Below are positions 32,839 to 43,800 of a DNA stretch of 64,000 nucleotides, piece by piece. Made by a program: the position numbers and the translations under genes. The notes under the pieces were generated by a model, which saw nothing but the letters and a program-made list of their open reading frames with translations, made no database searches and was not told the DNA's origin. Source of the stretch: a virus; the IMG/VR virus record IMGVR_UViG_3300023174_000145, positions 1-64,000 of that record; one strand, written 5' to 3'. Position 1 is the first letter of the stretch. Every line of letters starts with the position of its first letter.

Positions 32839-34070
32839 TATGTTGCACCTATAATTTCTGTAGCAGATAATATTTTTGAAGCATTTTTTTCATTATTTGC
32901 TGGCAACCATTTTCCAACAAATTGTTTATTACTGTATGTATATCTTGCAACAGCAAATCTGACATATGTTTTTTTAGCACCAAAAGAAGGAGTTATTGTC
33001 TGAGTATCACTTGTTAATTTTTCAACAGTATCTGTTGCATAATAAATACTACAATATGCTGAGTCTGGTCTTTTTTTTAATTGACTTGCACTTAATTTTG
33101 GTGGGCTTGCTGTTGGGTCAAAAACTCCATTTTCTCCTTTAAGTTTTGAACCAGAATCTGAAGTAGATGGTTTAATGCCCTTTCCAGTATCATTAAAATA
33201 ATACCAGTTTTTATTATCTTGTGAAACAAAAAAGAAATAATAATCTACACAACAATCTTCATCGTTTCTAAATTGATTTATAGTTGCTGCCTGTATTGAA
33301 TCTGGAACTTTAGAATATAAAGTACTAGATAGCCTAAATGTTGTTTTAGTTTTAGATTCAGTCGTTATTGAGTCATGATATACAGCTGGTGGATTATATT
33401 CAAAGTATGCACCTTTCCAAAAATTATTACATTTAGAATTACTTTTGTCTTTATATATATCTTTTAATGCAACAAATATTGGATAGTCCCAAAATCCCCA
33501 TTCATTATTTCTTTTTGTTACTGGTGCTAATGCTCCATAAATTCCAATATTTGGATCTAAAACTCCAAGATTAGTACGAATTATTATTTTTTGACCACTT
33601 ATTTCTCCATCAGATATATTTAAATTTAAACTGCTAAAAGATTGATTAAAATTTTCTAGTTGAGTAATGTGTTCTTTTTTTAAATCTTTATCAAATGTCA
33701 ATTCTATTGTTACTTTTAATTTAAATGGATCTGCGGTAGAATCATTTCCACCAGTTACAGTACTTGTTAAATTAGCTTTTTTTAAAGTACTAATTCCTAT
33801 AACTTTGAAAGCACTGTTTCCTTTTAAAGCATAACGTATATTTGTTTCTGTATAGTATCCTGGAGTAGTAATTTTTGGAGTTATTTGAATTTCTTTACTA
33901 ACATCTTTTGATACCCTAGAAGATGTCATATAAGAAGACATTTCTGATGGAAAATTTGGAGTTTCTATAATAAATGATTCTTTTGTGTATGGATCATCAG
34001 CTAGCGATAGCGTTACCCTATATTTTGTATTAACAAATAAATTATTACCAATCAAAGACTTGCTAGCCAT
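32838..34070 (-). CDS. Minor tail protein
   Basis: A 410-residue beta-rich protein encoded in a run of start/stop-overlapping tail genes. It contains segments such as YCSIYYATDTVEKL and KKTYVRFAVARYTYS typical of Fn3-like strands. No enzymatic motif. The role in the tail tip is inferred from position and composition. Confidence 0.7.
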   Translation of the reverse strand: MASKSLIGNNLFVNTKYRVTLSLADDPYTKESFIIETPNFPSEMSSYMTSSRVSKDVSKEIQITPKITTPGYYTETNIRYALKGNSAFKVIGISTLKKANLTSTVTGGNDSTADPFKLKVTIELTFDKDLKKEHITQLENFNQSFSSLNLNISDGEISGQKIIIRTNLGVLDPNIGIYGALAPVTKRNNEWGFWDYPIFVALKDIYKDKSNSKCNNFWKGAYFEYNPPAVYHDSITTESKTKTTFRLSSTLYSKVPDSIQAATINQFRNDEDCCVDYYFFFVSQDNKNWYYFNDTGKGIKPSTSDSGSKLKGENGVFDPTASPPKLSASQLKKRPDSAYCSIYYATDTVEKLTSDTQTITPSFGAKKTYVRFAVARYTYSNKQFVGKWLPANNEKNASKILSATEIIGAT

Positions 34071-35239
34071 TATGTATCCAAATTAACTGCTAAAACATAT
34101 TCTATATCAATAATTGATCCAGAATCTTTTTCTATAGGATCTGTTAAAACTGTTCTAGACAGCAACCCCTCTGTATTGTCAATAACTTGCTTAGGTTTTA
34201 TCTTAAGACCATCTAATATTATATAGCCAGTAGAATTTGAAGATATTGATATTTTTGCTATTTGTTCCCAATCTAAATTATTATATGATGTGTTTGATTT
34301 TTGTTCTAATGAAACAACATTATATCCAGAAACAAAATTAAAAACATATGAAATAGAAACATTTGCTATGTCGGTAAATGTTAAAGTTACTGTTTTTGAT
34401 GCAGATGACCAGCCAGCAAAAACAAAGTTATCGTATGGATTTATATTTGACAAATCTAATAATTGTTCATCATAAAAAACTGTACCAGCACCAGTTATCT
34501 TTAAAGCATTATTACCAATTCTATAATCATTACTTGTGTCTGATAAAAACAATGATTTTCTTTGAGCTGGGAAAGAAGTATCTGTTACATATACCAAAGA
34601 AGGATTTATTGTTACACTACCAAGAGAAGCCGAAACTCCAGTGCCATTAATACTGGTAGATAGATTAAAAGTATTTGTTTGAGAGTTTACAACATAATAT
34701 GTTGTATTTAATAATAATCCACTTGGCATAGTTCCTGTAAGAGTAACGGCATCTCCATTAGATAATAAATGACTATTTGAAGTAAATACAGATGGACTTG
34801 CAGCACTTACTGAAGCACTAAATGTTGATGGCAATTCTTTTAATAAATCACCCTCTTCAAAATTAAAAACTGTTAATGAATCAATATTTGCAGATTCTGT
34901 TATTACATTTGAAAATACACCAACCTCATATATCTTATATCTTTTTTCATCTTTTATTCTTGCAGAATAAACTAATCCATCACTAGTACCAACATTTCCA
35001 AGAGTTGATGTAAATATTGGATATTTACCAACAGTAAAATCTAAATCATCCATACTTAAAAACGTATCTGTACCATTTGATTTAGTTGAAATTCCGATAC
35101 CTAAAGAATTTGCAAAATATTGATTTTGACCAAGTAAAGATTTTAAAATGTTTGATCTTCCTAAAACTGTTAATTTATTCTTTTGCTCTACTTCAAGTTT
35201 TCCATTTTTATATATTCTATATACTCCATACATACTCAT
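34070..35239 (-). CDS. Minor tail protein with C-terminal beta-sandwich
   Basis: A 389-residue protein. The N-terminal part (MSMYGVYRIYKNGKLEVEQK; LLGQNQYFANSLGIGI; YKIYEVGVFS) resembles tail-tip proteins with a collar-like fold. The C-terminal part from about residue 215 (IGNNALKITGAGTVFYD...FVFAGW) looks like a galactose-binding-type domain. It could bind sugars on the host surface. Confidence 0.7.
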   Translation of the reverse strand: MSMYGVYRIYKNGKLEVEQKNKLTVLGRSNILKSLLGQNQYFANSLGIGISTKSNGTDTFLSMDDLDFTVGKYPIFTSTLGNVGTSDGLVYSARIKDEKRYKIYEVGVFSNVITESANIDSLTVFNFEEGDLLKELPSTFSASVSAASPSVFTSNSHLLSNGDAVTLTGTMPSGLLLNTTYYVVNSQTNTFNLSTSINGTGVSASLGSVTINPSLVYVTDTSFPAQRKSLFLSDTSNDYRIGNNALKITGAGTVFYDEQLLDLSNINPYDNFVFAGWSSASKTVTLTFTDIANVSISYVFNFVSGYNVVSLEQKSNTSYNNLDWEQIAKISISSNSTGYIILDGLKIKPKQVIDNTEGLLSRTVLTDPIEKDSGSIIDIEYVLAVNLDT

Positions 35240-35250
35240 TATTATACCAC

Positions 35251-36318
35251 CTAAATCTCATCAAATTCTATATTTATTTCATAGTTTTGATATTCTTGTT
35301 TTAAAACATATCTAAAGTCTATAGTATTTCCAGAACTAACACCAACAGAAAACTTATAAGCAGATTTATTGGTTTCAGCGGATATTTTTCCAAAATATTT
35401 ACTCTTTCTAATAAATTTATTAGAACCAAAAATTTCTTGAAGTTCTGCTTTTAATGAACTTAAAATTTCCGCTTTATGAGATACCTCATCTTCTTCTTTA
35501 TTTGTATTCATATCATCAAAATCTGAAAGAGAAAAATCTATAGGCAAGTAGTTGCCAGATTGGTCTTTAACTTGAATCTCATAATCTGGAAGATAATCAA
35601 TGCTTTCATAATTAAAATCAGTTAATAAATCATCACCAGCCTGAATAAGACTTAATTCCATTTTTTCTATAAGTGCATCATCAATAGCTTGATATTCTAG
35701 TGAATTAAATAAAACATCATAGCTTTTAGGTAAAGATTTTATTTCTTTTGGGTATTCTTTTATTGGTTTACTAGATCCGCCAACATACGTTTTTTTTGTT
35801 TTTATAAATCCACTAACATTAGTATATGTTTTGTTTGTTGGTGGTGTTGGTGGGTTAACAGTTTTTGGCTTTTCATATTTAAGTATTGGTGGTGGTTCCA
35901 TTTGATAACTAGAAGGTTTTCCATTAATTTCCCATTTAGATGTTTCAATATTCCAATTTTGTGCAAAACCATGATCGGGATTAGTTTCATCAAAATTAAT
36001 ACCTATCCAAGTTCCTTCTGATGTTGTACCATATTGTTGCATTCCATCTTTTGAAGTCCAAGTTTGTGGTTTATAATTTGATTCAGTAAATGGCTGTATT
36101 CCTAAAGTACTTGGATCAGCATCTCTTGTAGATGGATATAATGGATCATTTCTTGTTTGTAAAATTTGTGGCATTGATAAGTCTTCTTGATACTTTGCAA
36201 TCTTTGTATGTGCTTTATCTAAATACCACTTATTGTCGGAAACATTCCAAAACAAAACTTTTCCATATTGATCTTTATGTTTTTTATTATAATCATATAT
36301 TTGAAAAAAATCTGACAT
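35251..36318 (-). CDS. Minor tail protein with Trp-rich and Pro-rich parts
   Basis: A 355-residue protein with several Trp-containing repeats in the first half (VLFWNVSDNKWYLDKAH; QNWNIETSKWEINGKP), a Pro-rich hinge (VNPPTPPTN near residue 160) and an acidic C-terminal half. The W-x(5-8)-W repeats resemble small carbohydrate-binding or tail-attachment modules. It is placed between the hub protein and fibre genes. Confidence 0.65.
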   Translation of the reverse strand: MSDFFQIYDYNKKHKDQYGKVLFWNVSDNKWYLDKAHTKIAKYQEDLSMPQILQTRNDPLYPSTRDADPSTLGIQPFTESNYKPQTWTSKDGMQQYGTTSEGTWIGINFDETNPDHGFAQNWNIETSKWEINGKPSSYQMEPPPILKYEKPKTVNPPTPPTNKTYTNVSGFIKTKKTYVGGSSKPIKEYPKEIKSLPKSYDVLFNSLEYQAIDDALIEKMELSLIQAGDDLLTDFNYESIDYLPDYEIQVKDQSGNYLPIDFSLSDFDDMNTNKEEDEVSHKAEILSSLKAELQEIFGSNKFIRKSKYFGKISAETNKSAYKFSVGVSSGNTIDFRYVLKQEYQNYEINIEFDEI

Positions 36319-36319
36319 A

Positions 36320-39300
36320 TTATATACACTCCTTAAGAGTCAAAGTCATTTCAGGTCCATTATTCTTTACAGAATATGATATACCTGTAATTGTGTATGT
36401 TGATGATTCATCATTATAATATTTATCTGAATATAATAAACCTATTTTATCTCCAAGTTTTAATAAAGGATTTGGAAAAACGCCAACACTTAATGTTTTT
36501 CTTTCTTTTGATAGATTATCAATTACCCACTTTGCCAAATGTTTTGCCTGTTCTCTATCATTAATAAACTGTCCACTAAGTTGTAATTCCTGTGTACCAT
36601 ATAATTTTCTATTAGCATTATATTTATCGTTTATATCAAGTTCATAGTTTTCCTTTTCTAAAAATTCTTTAGATTTAATTGTTCCAGGACTTCTTTCTTT
36701 TAATGGAAAACCAATAATAAATAATGGTGTTCCATTTTCTGTATCTAATTTTATTGAAGAGTTTCCAGTATTATGTACCCAAAAGGTGCCACCGTGATTT
36801 GATAAATTAACATCAGATACTTGATAGTATTTACTTGTTTCCGATAGAGATATAATTTTTGGTGTTAAACCAACGTCTTCAAATCGTATATCAAATTTTT
36901 TAACTTCTCTAGCTAATTTTCCAAAATCTTCAAAATATAAGTAGCTTCCCTTTCCATTTGTTTGTCTTCTATAATTAATTCCAGGTGGCAAGTAACATCT
37001 ATTAAAATCATTTTTTATTTCAGAGAAGTATGATATATCATCTTCGTCATCTTTTCTAGGAACAATTCCCTCTGCACCAGAATAAGCAAATAAATGTTCA
37101 AATATTGCAGATGACTGACCTCTAACAAAAAGACCTATTGTTGATTTTGTATCTGATGTTGAAGTAATTTTATTTTTACTATCCACCGCAGTCATTACAT
37201 TCTGACCTTCCCAAAAAATATCAAACTGGTTTGAACCATTAGAACGAGTTATTGAAATATCTAAGTCAAAAATTATAGCCTGTGATTTTCCATCTTTTTG
37301 TCCTTGTTGTTCTAAACCAGACCAACTTGTATTTGAAACATTTACCCAAGTTTCTGCAATTACTGTTGGAATATACTTTCCATTGTCCTGAGTTATTTTG
37401 TATAGCCTCATATTTCCAAAGTTTGCAGATGCAAGTTGATTGCCATTAATAGTTCCAACATCTTCTACTTCTAAAAAGTATCCAGTAATTCCATTCTTTT
37501 TTACACTAACGTCCCAAGACACACCAGCAATCATGCCAGAGTTTATTGGCTTGTCACCCTTACTTACATTTTTAGGAACATCATATACAAGTTTCATTCT
37601 AGTACCAAACCTATTTACAACAACTTTTGTACCATTTTTATTTTTTATTTGTTTAAAAATTCCAGTAATAATATTTTCTGATGGATCTGATGAAGGTAAT
37701 AAGTTTTTATTAGTTGAACTATATTTTCTATTTTGGGTAACTGTTCCTTTACATTTTGGACCACTAAGTTTTAAGTTTCCAGTATATCCTTGCAAAAACT
37801 TGGTTGTTCTCATAGTTTGATTATTAAAAAATGTTTCTGTTTTATTTGAAACAGTAAGATTGTTAGTTAACATATCTATATTTGCACCCACTCCATACAA
37901 CCTAACTCCAGATCTTTTCCAGTCAGGATTTTGTTCCAAGAATGACTTATGTGTATTTACACCTTTATGTTCAGAAACCTCTGTATTATTTATTCCTCTT
38001 CCATCACCAGTTACTAAAATATCTATTTTTTCTTCATCTAAAGAATTTTGTGTTTCTTCTGTTTGTATATCTAAAATTAAAGCTAAAGGCTCTAATGAGC
38101 TTCCTTGTTTCAAACTTGATTTTGTATAGTTATACTCTTCTGAACTAAATATTATTTTTGTTTTATATGAATTATATTTTGGATTACTAACCAAAAACAT
38201 AATTCCATTATATTTAATTATTTCTTGATCAATTCTTATATAACCTTTATAGGATGATGTAGCAAAAGTATGAATGTAGTTACTATCTAATTTTATCAAC
38301 ATTCTTTTTCTTATATCGTCAGTAGTATGTTCTGCTAAAAATTTAATTAACTGTTCTTTATTTTTTTTAGATTCAAAAGTTAGTAGATTATTATTGTTTA
38401 AATAATCATATATACCAGTAACTGGAATATCCTGTACTAATATTGCTGCACATAAAACATTTTCTGTTTTATCTTTTTTATTACTAGCCTCCCATAAGAT
38501 ACCAAAAGAATTTCTAAAATTTGTATCTGCTAAAGACAAAGAAAATGATGGATCTTCTAGTGCTTTTTTTACAGACTCATTTACATCGCTTTTAGTTATA
38601 AGAGCAGCACTTGGTTGTTTTGCAATGCCAATATCATTATATGCAACATTAATATCTGTAATTGGAGGTTCAAATGTTTCGTTAAAAGACGATATATTGC
38701 TTATGTATGTAATATCATCTTTTATCAAAGAGTTGTCATTTCCATATAACCAAAAATCTTTTGTTTTTTGTTTTGCAATAACTCTTTCTTTAGTCATAGC
38801 TACAAGGTTATTACTTTCATCCATATACATAGATGTTTGTGTTGAAACAGCAAGAGACTCTAAAACCTCCATAACATTTTGTTCTTTTTTTGAATAGAAA
38901 AAATCTAAAATTACATCTTCTTTATCAGCATTTTCATCTGTACCAGTTTTTTCAAAAATAAAATTGTTATATCCTATATTGTCTAAAAGAGTTAACATTG
39001 CAACAGATGTTGGTACACCAGATTTATTTGCAATAAGTAAGTCTGGGGCAGCTCTTTCTTTAAAAAATTTAAAATAATCTTGTAATGATACATTAACTGT
39101 AGAGTTATCTCCTTCATTCCATATGTCTGTATACAATGTTTTTAAAGGAAACCTATATGTTTTATTATCTACAATAACTTTTTGATAAATTTTTACTTCT
39201 ACATTTGGCTTTAATACATCGCATATAATTGAATATGTATTATTTTTACTAAATGCACCATCTGTATTAGAAATTGTTATTGTTCCTGATGTAGAGGCAA

Positions 39301-40276
39301 TAGATCCGACTGGCAGACCATATGCAGAATTAGCCATTTCAGAATCAATATTAAAATCTACCACTGAATTAGTTATGTCAGAAACTAATCTAGGACTAAT
39401 TTCAATTACCTCTAATGGAATATATGCTGAAGACATTTTTGTTGCTTTAAATCTTATACCCTTAATTTTTATTGCACCGCTTACAGAATTATTATATGCA
39501 AGAAAATCAAATACTGTTTTTTCATCTGGTTGATCAACAGCATTAATATAGGCATCCCAACTATTTGATAATGAATCATAATAAATATCTAATACGCCAT
39601 CACTTAAAAGATTTGATGATGTTTTTGTAAATATTGTTTTCCAAGTATCATCAATATAAACATCAATATCAAAATTGGTGGCATATCCTAAATGTTTTTG
39701 TGTTTTTATTGATATTTTATTAATCCATATATCATTTTTATAAATAACATAAGGTGCTGCAAAATCAATATAATTTTGAGAATTTGATGTACCAACAGAA
39801 TATCCTGCTTTTTTTCTACCAGAAGACCAATATTTAAAACTTGATTCATTTCCCATAGGATATAATCTTGGCGATGATGTATTAATATCAAAGATATTTT
39901 TTATTTCTAAGGTGGATGATTGTCCAGATATTGTTTTCTCTTTACCAATCATTGAATCTAAATAAATAGATTTAATAATTCCAGGATTTGGTCTATTTGT
40001 CTCAAATATACTATAAAGAGGAGAATGTTTTTCTCTTACAATATCTTTTACTATATGATCCGTAGAATATTTTATATCTTGGCAACCAGAATCTTTTTCA
40101 TTATAATTATTATATGATCCTATTTCTAATATTGGAGTATATGCATTGTAGTTCCATTCAACAATTATTTGATGATTAGAATCTATTGTAGAATTTGCAG
40201 CAAATTCTTTTTGAATATCTTTATATGTTTCTGGATGAGAAGTAATAAATTTATCGATAGTTTTATTAGTTAACAT
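36320..40276 (-). CDS. Tail hub / baseplate-type minor tail protein
   Basis: A 1318-residue protein. Residues about 130-290 look like a discoidin/galactose-binding sandwich. The middle (about 380-520) has LQDYFKFFKERAAPDLLIAN and VMEVLESLAVSTQTSMYMDE, the pattern of tail hub proteins related to gp27/Tal. Residues about 900-1070 resemble a concanavalin-like lectin domain (ISITRSNGSNQFDIFWEG). The C-terminus (RKLYGTQELQLSGQFINDRE and ITGISYSVKNNGPEMTLTL) is typical of hub C-terminal domains. It should sit at the tail tip behind the tape measure protein and may include host-binding parts. Confidence 0.8.
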   Translation of the reverse strand: MLTNKTIDKFITSHPETYKDIQKEFAANSTIDSNHQIIVEWNYNAYTPILEIGSYNNYNEKDSGCQDIKYSTDHIVKDIVREKHSPLYSIFETNRPNPGIIKSIYLDSMIGKEKTISGQSSTLEIKNIFDINTSSPRLYPMGNESSFKYWSSGRKKAGYSVGTSNSQNYIDFAAPYVIYKNDIWINKISIKTQKHLGYATNFDIDVYIDDTWKTIFTKTSSNLLSDGVLDIYYDSLSNSWDAYINAVDQPDEKTVFDFLAYNNSVSGAIKIKGIRFKATKMSSAYIPLEVIEISPRLVSDITNSVVDFNIDSEMANSAYGLPVGSIASTSGTITISNTDGAFSKNNTYSIICDVLKPNVEVKIYQKVIVDNKTYRFPLKTLYTDIWNEGDNSTVNVSLQDYFKFFKERAAPDLLIANKSGVPTSVAMLTLLDNIGYNNFIFEKTGTDENADKEDVILDFFYSKKEQNVMEVLESLAVSTQTSMYMDESNNLVAMTKERVIAKQKTKDFWLYGNDNSLIKDDITYISNISSFNETFEPPITDINVAYNDIGIAKQPSAALITKSDVNESVKKALEDPSFSLSLADTNFRNSFGILWEASNKKDKTENVLCAAILVQDIPVTGIYDYLNNNNLLTFESKKNKEQLIKFLAEHTTDDIRKRMLIKLDSNYIHTFATSSYKGYIRIDQEIIKYNGIMFLVSNPKYNSYKTKIIFSSEEYNYTKSSLKQGSSLEPLALILDIQTEETQNSLDEEKIDILVTGDGRGINNTEVSEHKGVNTHKSFLEQNPDWKRSGVRLYGVGANIDMLTNNLTVSNKTETFFNNQTMRTTKFLQGYTGNLKLSGPKCKGTVTQNRKYSSTNKNLLPSSDPSENIITGIFKQIKNKNGTKVVVNRFGTRMKLVYDVPKNVSKGDKPINSGMIAGVSWDVSVKKNGITGYFLEVEDVGTINGNQLASANFGNMRLYKITQDNGKYIPTVIAETWVNVSNTSWSGLEQQGQKDGKSQAIIFDLDISITRSNGSNQFDIFWEGQNVMTAVDSKNKITSTSDTKSTIGLFVRGQSSAIFEHLFAYSGAEGIVPRKDDEDDISYFSEIKNDFNRCYLPPGINYRRQTNGKGSYLYFEDFGKLAREVKKFDIRFEDVGLTPKIISLSETSKYYQVSDVNLSNHGGTFWVHNTGNSSIKLDTENGTPLFIIGFPLKERSPGTIKSKEFLEKENYELDINDKYNANRKLYGTQELQLSGQFINDREQAKHLAKWVIDNLSKERKTLSVGVFPNPLLKLGDKIGLLYSDKYYNDESSTYTITGISYSVKNNGPEMTLTLKECI

Positions 40277-40803
40277 TATACTTCCACCAAACTAAGATTT
40301 ATATCCCAAAGATCTGTATCTATGCCCCTAGTTATAATATTATATGAAAAGTTTTCAAAAAATACATTTACTATTTCTACATTTGTTTTAATTTCTGACT
40401 TTAATACTGAAGGATCATTGTCATAAACAAACAATGCCCAAAAACTTCCAGTATGATTGTTATACCAATCTAATATTTGTTGACCACCACCAAACTGATT
40501 TCTTGTATTTGAATATTCAGTTACATAGTCTTTTCTAGATGGAAGTCTTTTCCAAGAAGTAGAATATGTTTTTTTATCTGCAATATGATATGAACGCATT
40601 GTTCCATTTATCATACGTTGTCTATGTTCTATTCTTTCAAAAGCAATAGCAAGATCTGAACGATTATCATCAGATAGATATAAATAATTTGTTCCAAGAT
40701 CCCATTTTCCAGCTCTAGAACCTACACCTTCTACTGGCTTATCTTCTGTAAAAATAATTAATGATGGTCTAGAATATTTTTCTTGTAAGTATCCATATGA
40801 CAT
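40276..40803 (-). CDS. Distal tail (Dit-like) protein
   Basis: A 175-residue protein between the tape measure and hub genes, the usual place of Dit or tail-tip ring proteins. It contains YSTSWKRLPSRKDYVTEY, ILDWYNNHTGSFWALFVYDN and a final strand pair (DTDLWDINLSLVEV). The match is by position and style only. It is linked to both neighbours by one-base overlaps. Confidence 0.65.
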   Translation of the reverse strand: MSYGYLQEKYSRPSLIIFTEDKPVEGVGSRAGKWDLGTNYLYLSDDNRSDLAIAFERIEHRQRMINGTMRSYHIADKKTYSTSWKRLPSRKDYVTEYSNTRNQFGGGQQILDWYNNHTGSFWALFVYDNDPSVLKSEIKTNVEIVNVFFENFSYNIITRGIDTDLWDINLSLVEV

Positions 40804-43800
40804 TAACAGTAAACACCTCTTGAGTTATTACCTATTGTACCACCCATAGCCTTATTAACGTGACCCATAACCATATCCATACCTGCACCATTAAAGTTAA
40901 AGTGATAAGTTGGGGCATTTGTGTTACCTTCTGCATATCCACCGCCATTATATTGTGCAATAGATGCTATACCAGATGGAGAAATGGATGGTGTTGAAGG
41001 AATACTATATGTAGGAGAAGATGGAACTGAGGTTCGTGGCATTACTCCAACACCACCCCCACCTGCATATCTTCCAGCATTAACAGCATTCATAAATGGA
41101 ACGCCATACTTTGCTACAGAAGAAGCCTTTACTACATATTCCCCATTTGACAACATCGCTGGTATAGAATCGGAAGTTGTGCTTCCTGGACCAACCATAT
41201 GTCCACCATTAGCGGCATATTTAAACCAAGGGAAAAGTCTATGAGTTATTCTAGAACCACCATAATTTGTTACGTTTGAATAATCTTCGCCCTCACCTTT
41301 ACCTGTTAAAATATTGAATAGTGATTGAGCAGAGTCAAATTGATCCAGTTTTTCCGCTGCCTCTGGAACATATTTTTTGGCTGCTTTTCCAACAGGTTTT
41401 GCAGCATTTAATACCGACCTTACTCTATTGCTTTCAATTATTGATTTAATTTTATTAGACTCTGAAAAAGTTTTTAGTTTATTAACATCTGTAACTAAAT
41501 CTATAAGTGTTCCACTAGCATAAACAGCATTTTTTGCATCTATTGTTTTTGACAATAATCCAGCAACTCTAGATGCTTTTGACGCAATAGATGCAATTCT
41601 TCCAACCTGAGCAAATTTTGCAAGCATAGCAGCCTGACCAGCTCCTGGAACAAACATAAGGGCGGTGGTGCCTAATTCTAATAATCCACCACCAAGTGAT
41701 TTAAATCCAGCCTTAAATTCACCTTTTCTAAAATGCCTATACATACTAGTAAAATCATCAACACCCAGTAAATTATTTGCAATTCCAGAGCCAATACCCT
41801 TAATAAACTTTTTAGGATCTTTCATTGTAGATATTGCAAAATTTTCAACAGTATCTGAGATGTCAGAGACGGTGCTTCTTGCTCCATTCCATAAACGTTT
41901 AACCAATCCACCAAATGCAAAGTGTTGAGAATTTATAGAATCTAAGAAAGGTTTTCCATACTTTGATACAGATGATGCTTTAACTACATATTCTCCATCA
42001 GATAACATAGCTGGAATTGAGTCAGATGTTGCTGTTCCTGGACCTGAGATATATCCACCATCTGCCCAATATTTCCATTGTGTAACAGGAGTTTTTGATG
42101 GATCTGTTTTAAGTGCTTTTTTATTGTATGGAGATCCATCAGCATATTGCCATTTTCCACCAACTTCGTAAATTCTTGTTCCATCTTGAGCATATCCAGA
42201 TTTTGCAGTTGATGGTGGGCTTGTTTGTGGAGTTGTTGGTGGATTTGTAATTCCAGGCAAACCATTTTCATTAAGTGTTATGGCATAAGCAAAAGCTGCA
42301 ACAGCTTCTGTAACTCCAGGAGCAGGTGGTTTTTGCAAAAGACCAAATACATCCTTATAGGCTTTAGATGTTTCTGGATCAATACCCTGTGATTGAAATA
42401 TCTTTTTTACATTTGTACTTGCAGCATTTAATCTATCTACTGCATCCATCGTGTCTCCAGCCATAATAGCAACAGCATCATTAAAACCTGATTTTGCAGT
42501 GTTAAATGATTTGATTATACTTTGATCTTTAGTATTAATAGTCAATCCAGTTCCAGCAGAAATTCCTGTCTTTTCTGCTTTATCTGCAGCAGATTGTGCA
42601 GCAAGTATTGCTTTCTGCCAGCCTGGAGTACCAATAGACATACCCTGAGCTTTTTCAATCAAATCTAATGCTTGAGTTATTTGACCAACAGCTTGTGATT
42701 CTTTTTTGCGAAGCAAATCTATTTCTGCATTAATATTATCTATCTCAGCCTGATGTCTGGTATCTTCTGCTTTCTTTCTGTCATCAATAGCCTTTAATGA
42801 ATCATCAAGTTTCTTTTGTTCTGCATCGGCGGTGTCTTGAATATTTTGCATAGACAAATCTCTACCATATTGATCTGCTGCACTTGCTGCCTCTATTTGA
42901 GAACCAATAAATCCAAATACATCTCCAGATGCTATAGCCTTTAATCCAGTTAAACCAGTTTGTCTTTGCTTTGCATAAAAATCCTCTGCTTCTTTTTCTT
43001 TTTGTAATTGCTTTAAATAGTAATCGGTATTTTCTTGCAATATACCTTTTTTGTTATTAATTCTTTCTGCTTCAAGATCTAGATTTTCTAATGCCTTTTC
43101 GTGTCTTTTATCTTCAGTTTCAAGTTCTGCCTGTTTTGCCTCTATTGCAACATCAAATACTTTTTGAATACCTTCTTTTAATTGATTTAGTTGTTTTGCG
43201 GTATCTTCTAGTTGAAGGTCAACATCAGTTTCTATTTTTACAAGAGACATTCTTTTTGCTAATTCTTCTGGAATTTTTTTGCCAAGGTCTGCCTCTATTG
43301 TTCCATTTAAAATTGCTGCACTAAGGTCTTGACCCATACCATTACCTAGAGCAAGAAGTGCAGCTTTTTGTTTTGATTTATCTAGTTTAAAGAAAGCACC
43401 ATCTTTTCCAAAAAAATCAAACAGTGCGCTTCCTTCTCCAAAACCTGCATCTTTAACCATTTGTTGTAGTTGATCTGACAATTTTCCTATATCAGCATTT
43501 TTAAATTCAGAAACTATTAAATTTACTGCTTCTGTGGAAGCAGTTGGATTTTCCGCAGCCATTGCAAATGCAGATTTTAATGTTGCACCTAACTGTGATG
43601 CAATTTGAGTTTTAACTTTATTATCAATTAATACTGGTGCAATTAATGATGTAATCTGCGCTCCACCAAGATAGCCCCAAACACCTTTTGTTCCAAAAAT
43701 TCCCCTTAAGAATTTATCCTTAAGACCATTTCCAGTTGCACCAAGTGCTTCAAACATTACTCTTTGATTTTCAGCACCAGACTTCATAAGTTGGTCCCAA

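Noticed and set aside
37440-37820. Plus-strand frame of 126 codons within the hub gene
   Set aside because: Antisense to the well-supported hub protein, hydrophobic shadow composition, no binding site.
41984-42271. Minus-strand alternative frame of 95 codons within the tape measure gene
   Set aside because: His/Gln/Leu-rich shadow of the correct tape measure frame, without start signals.
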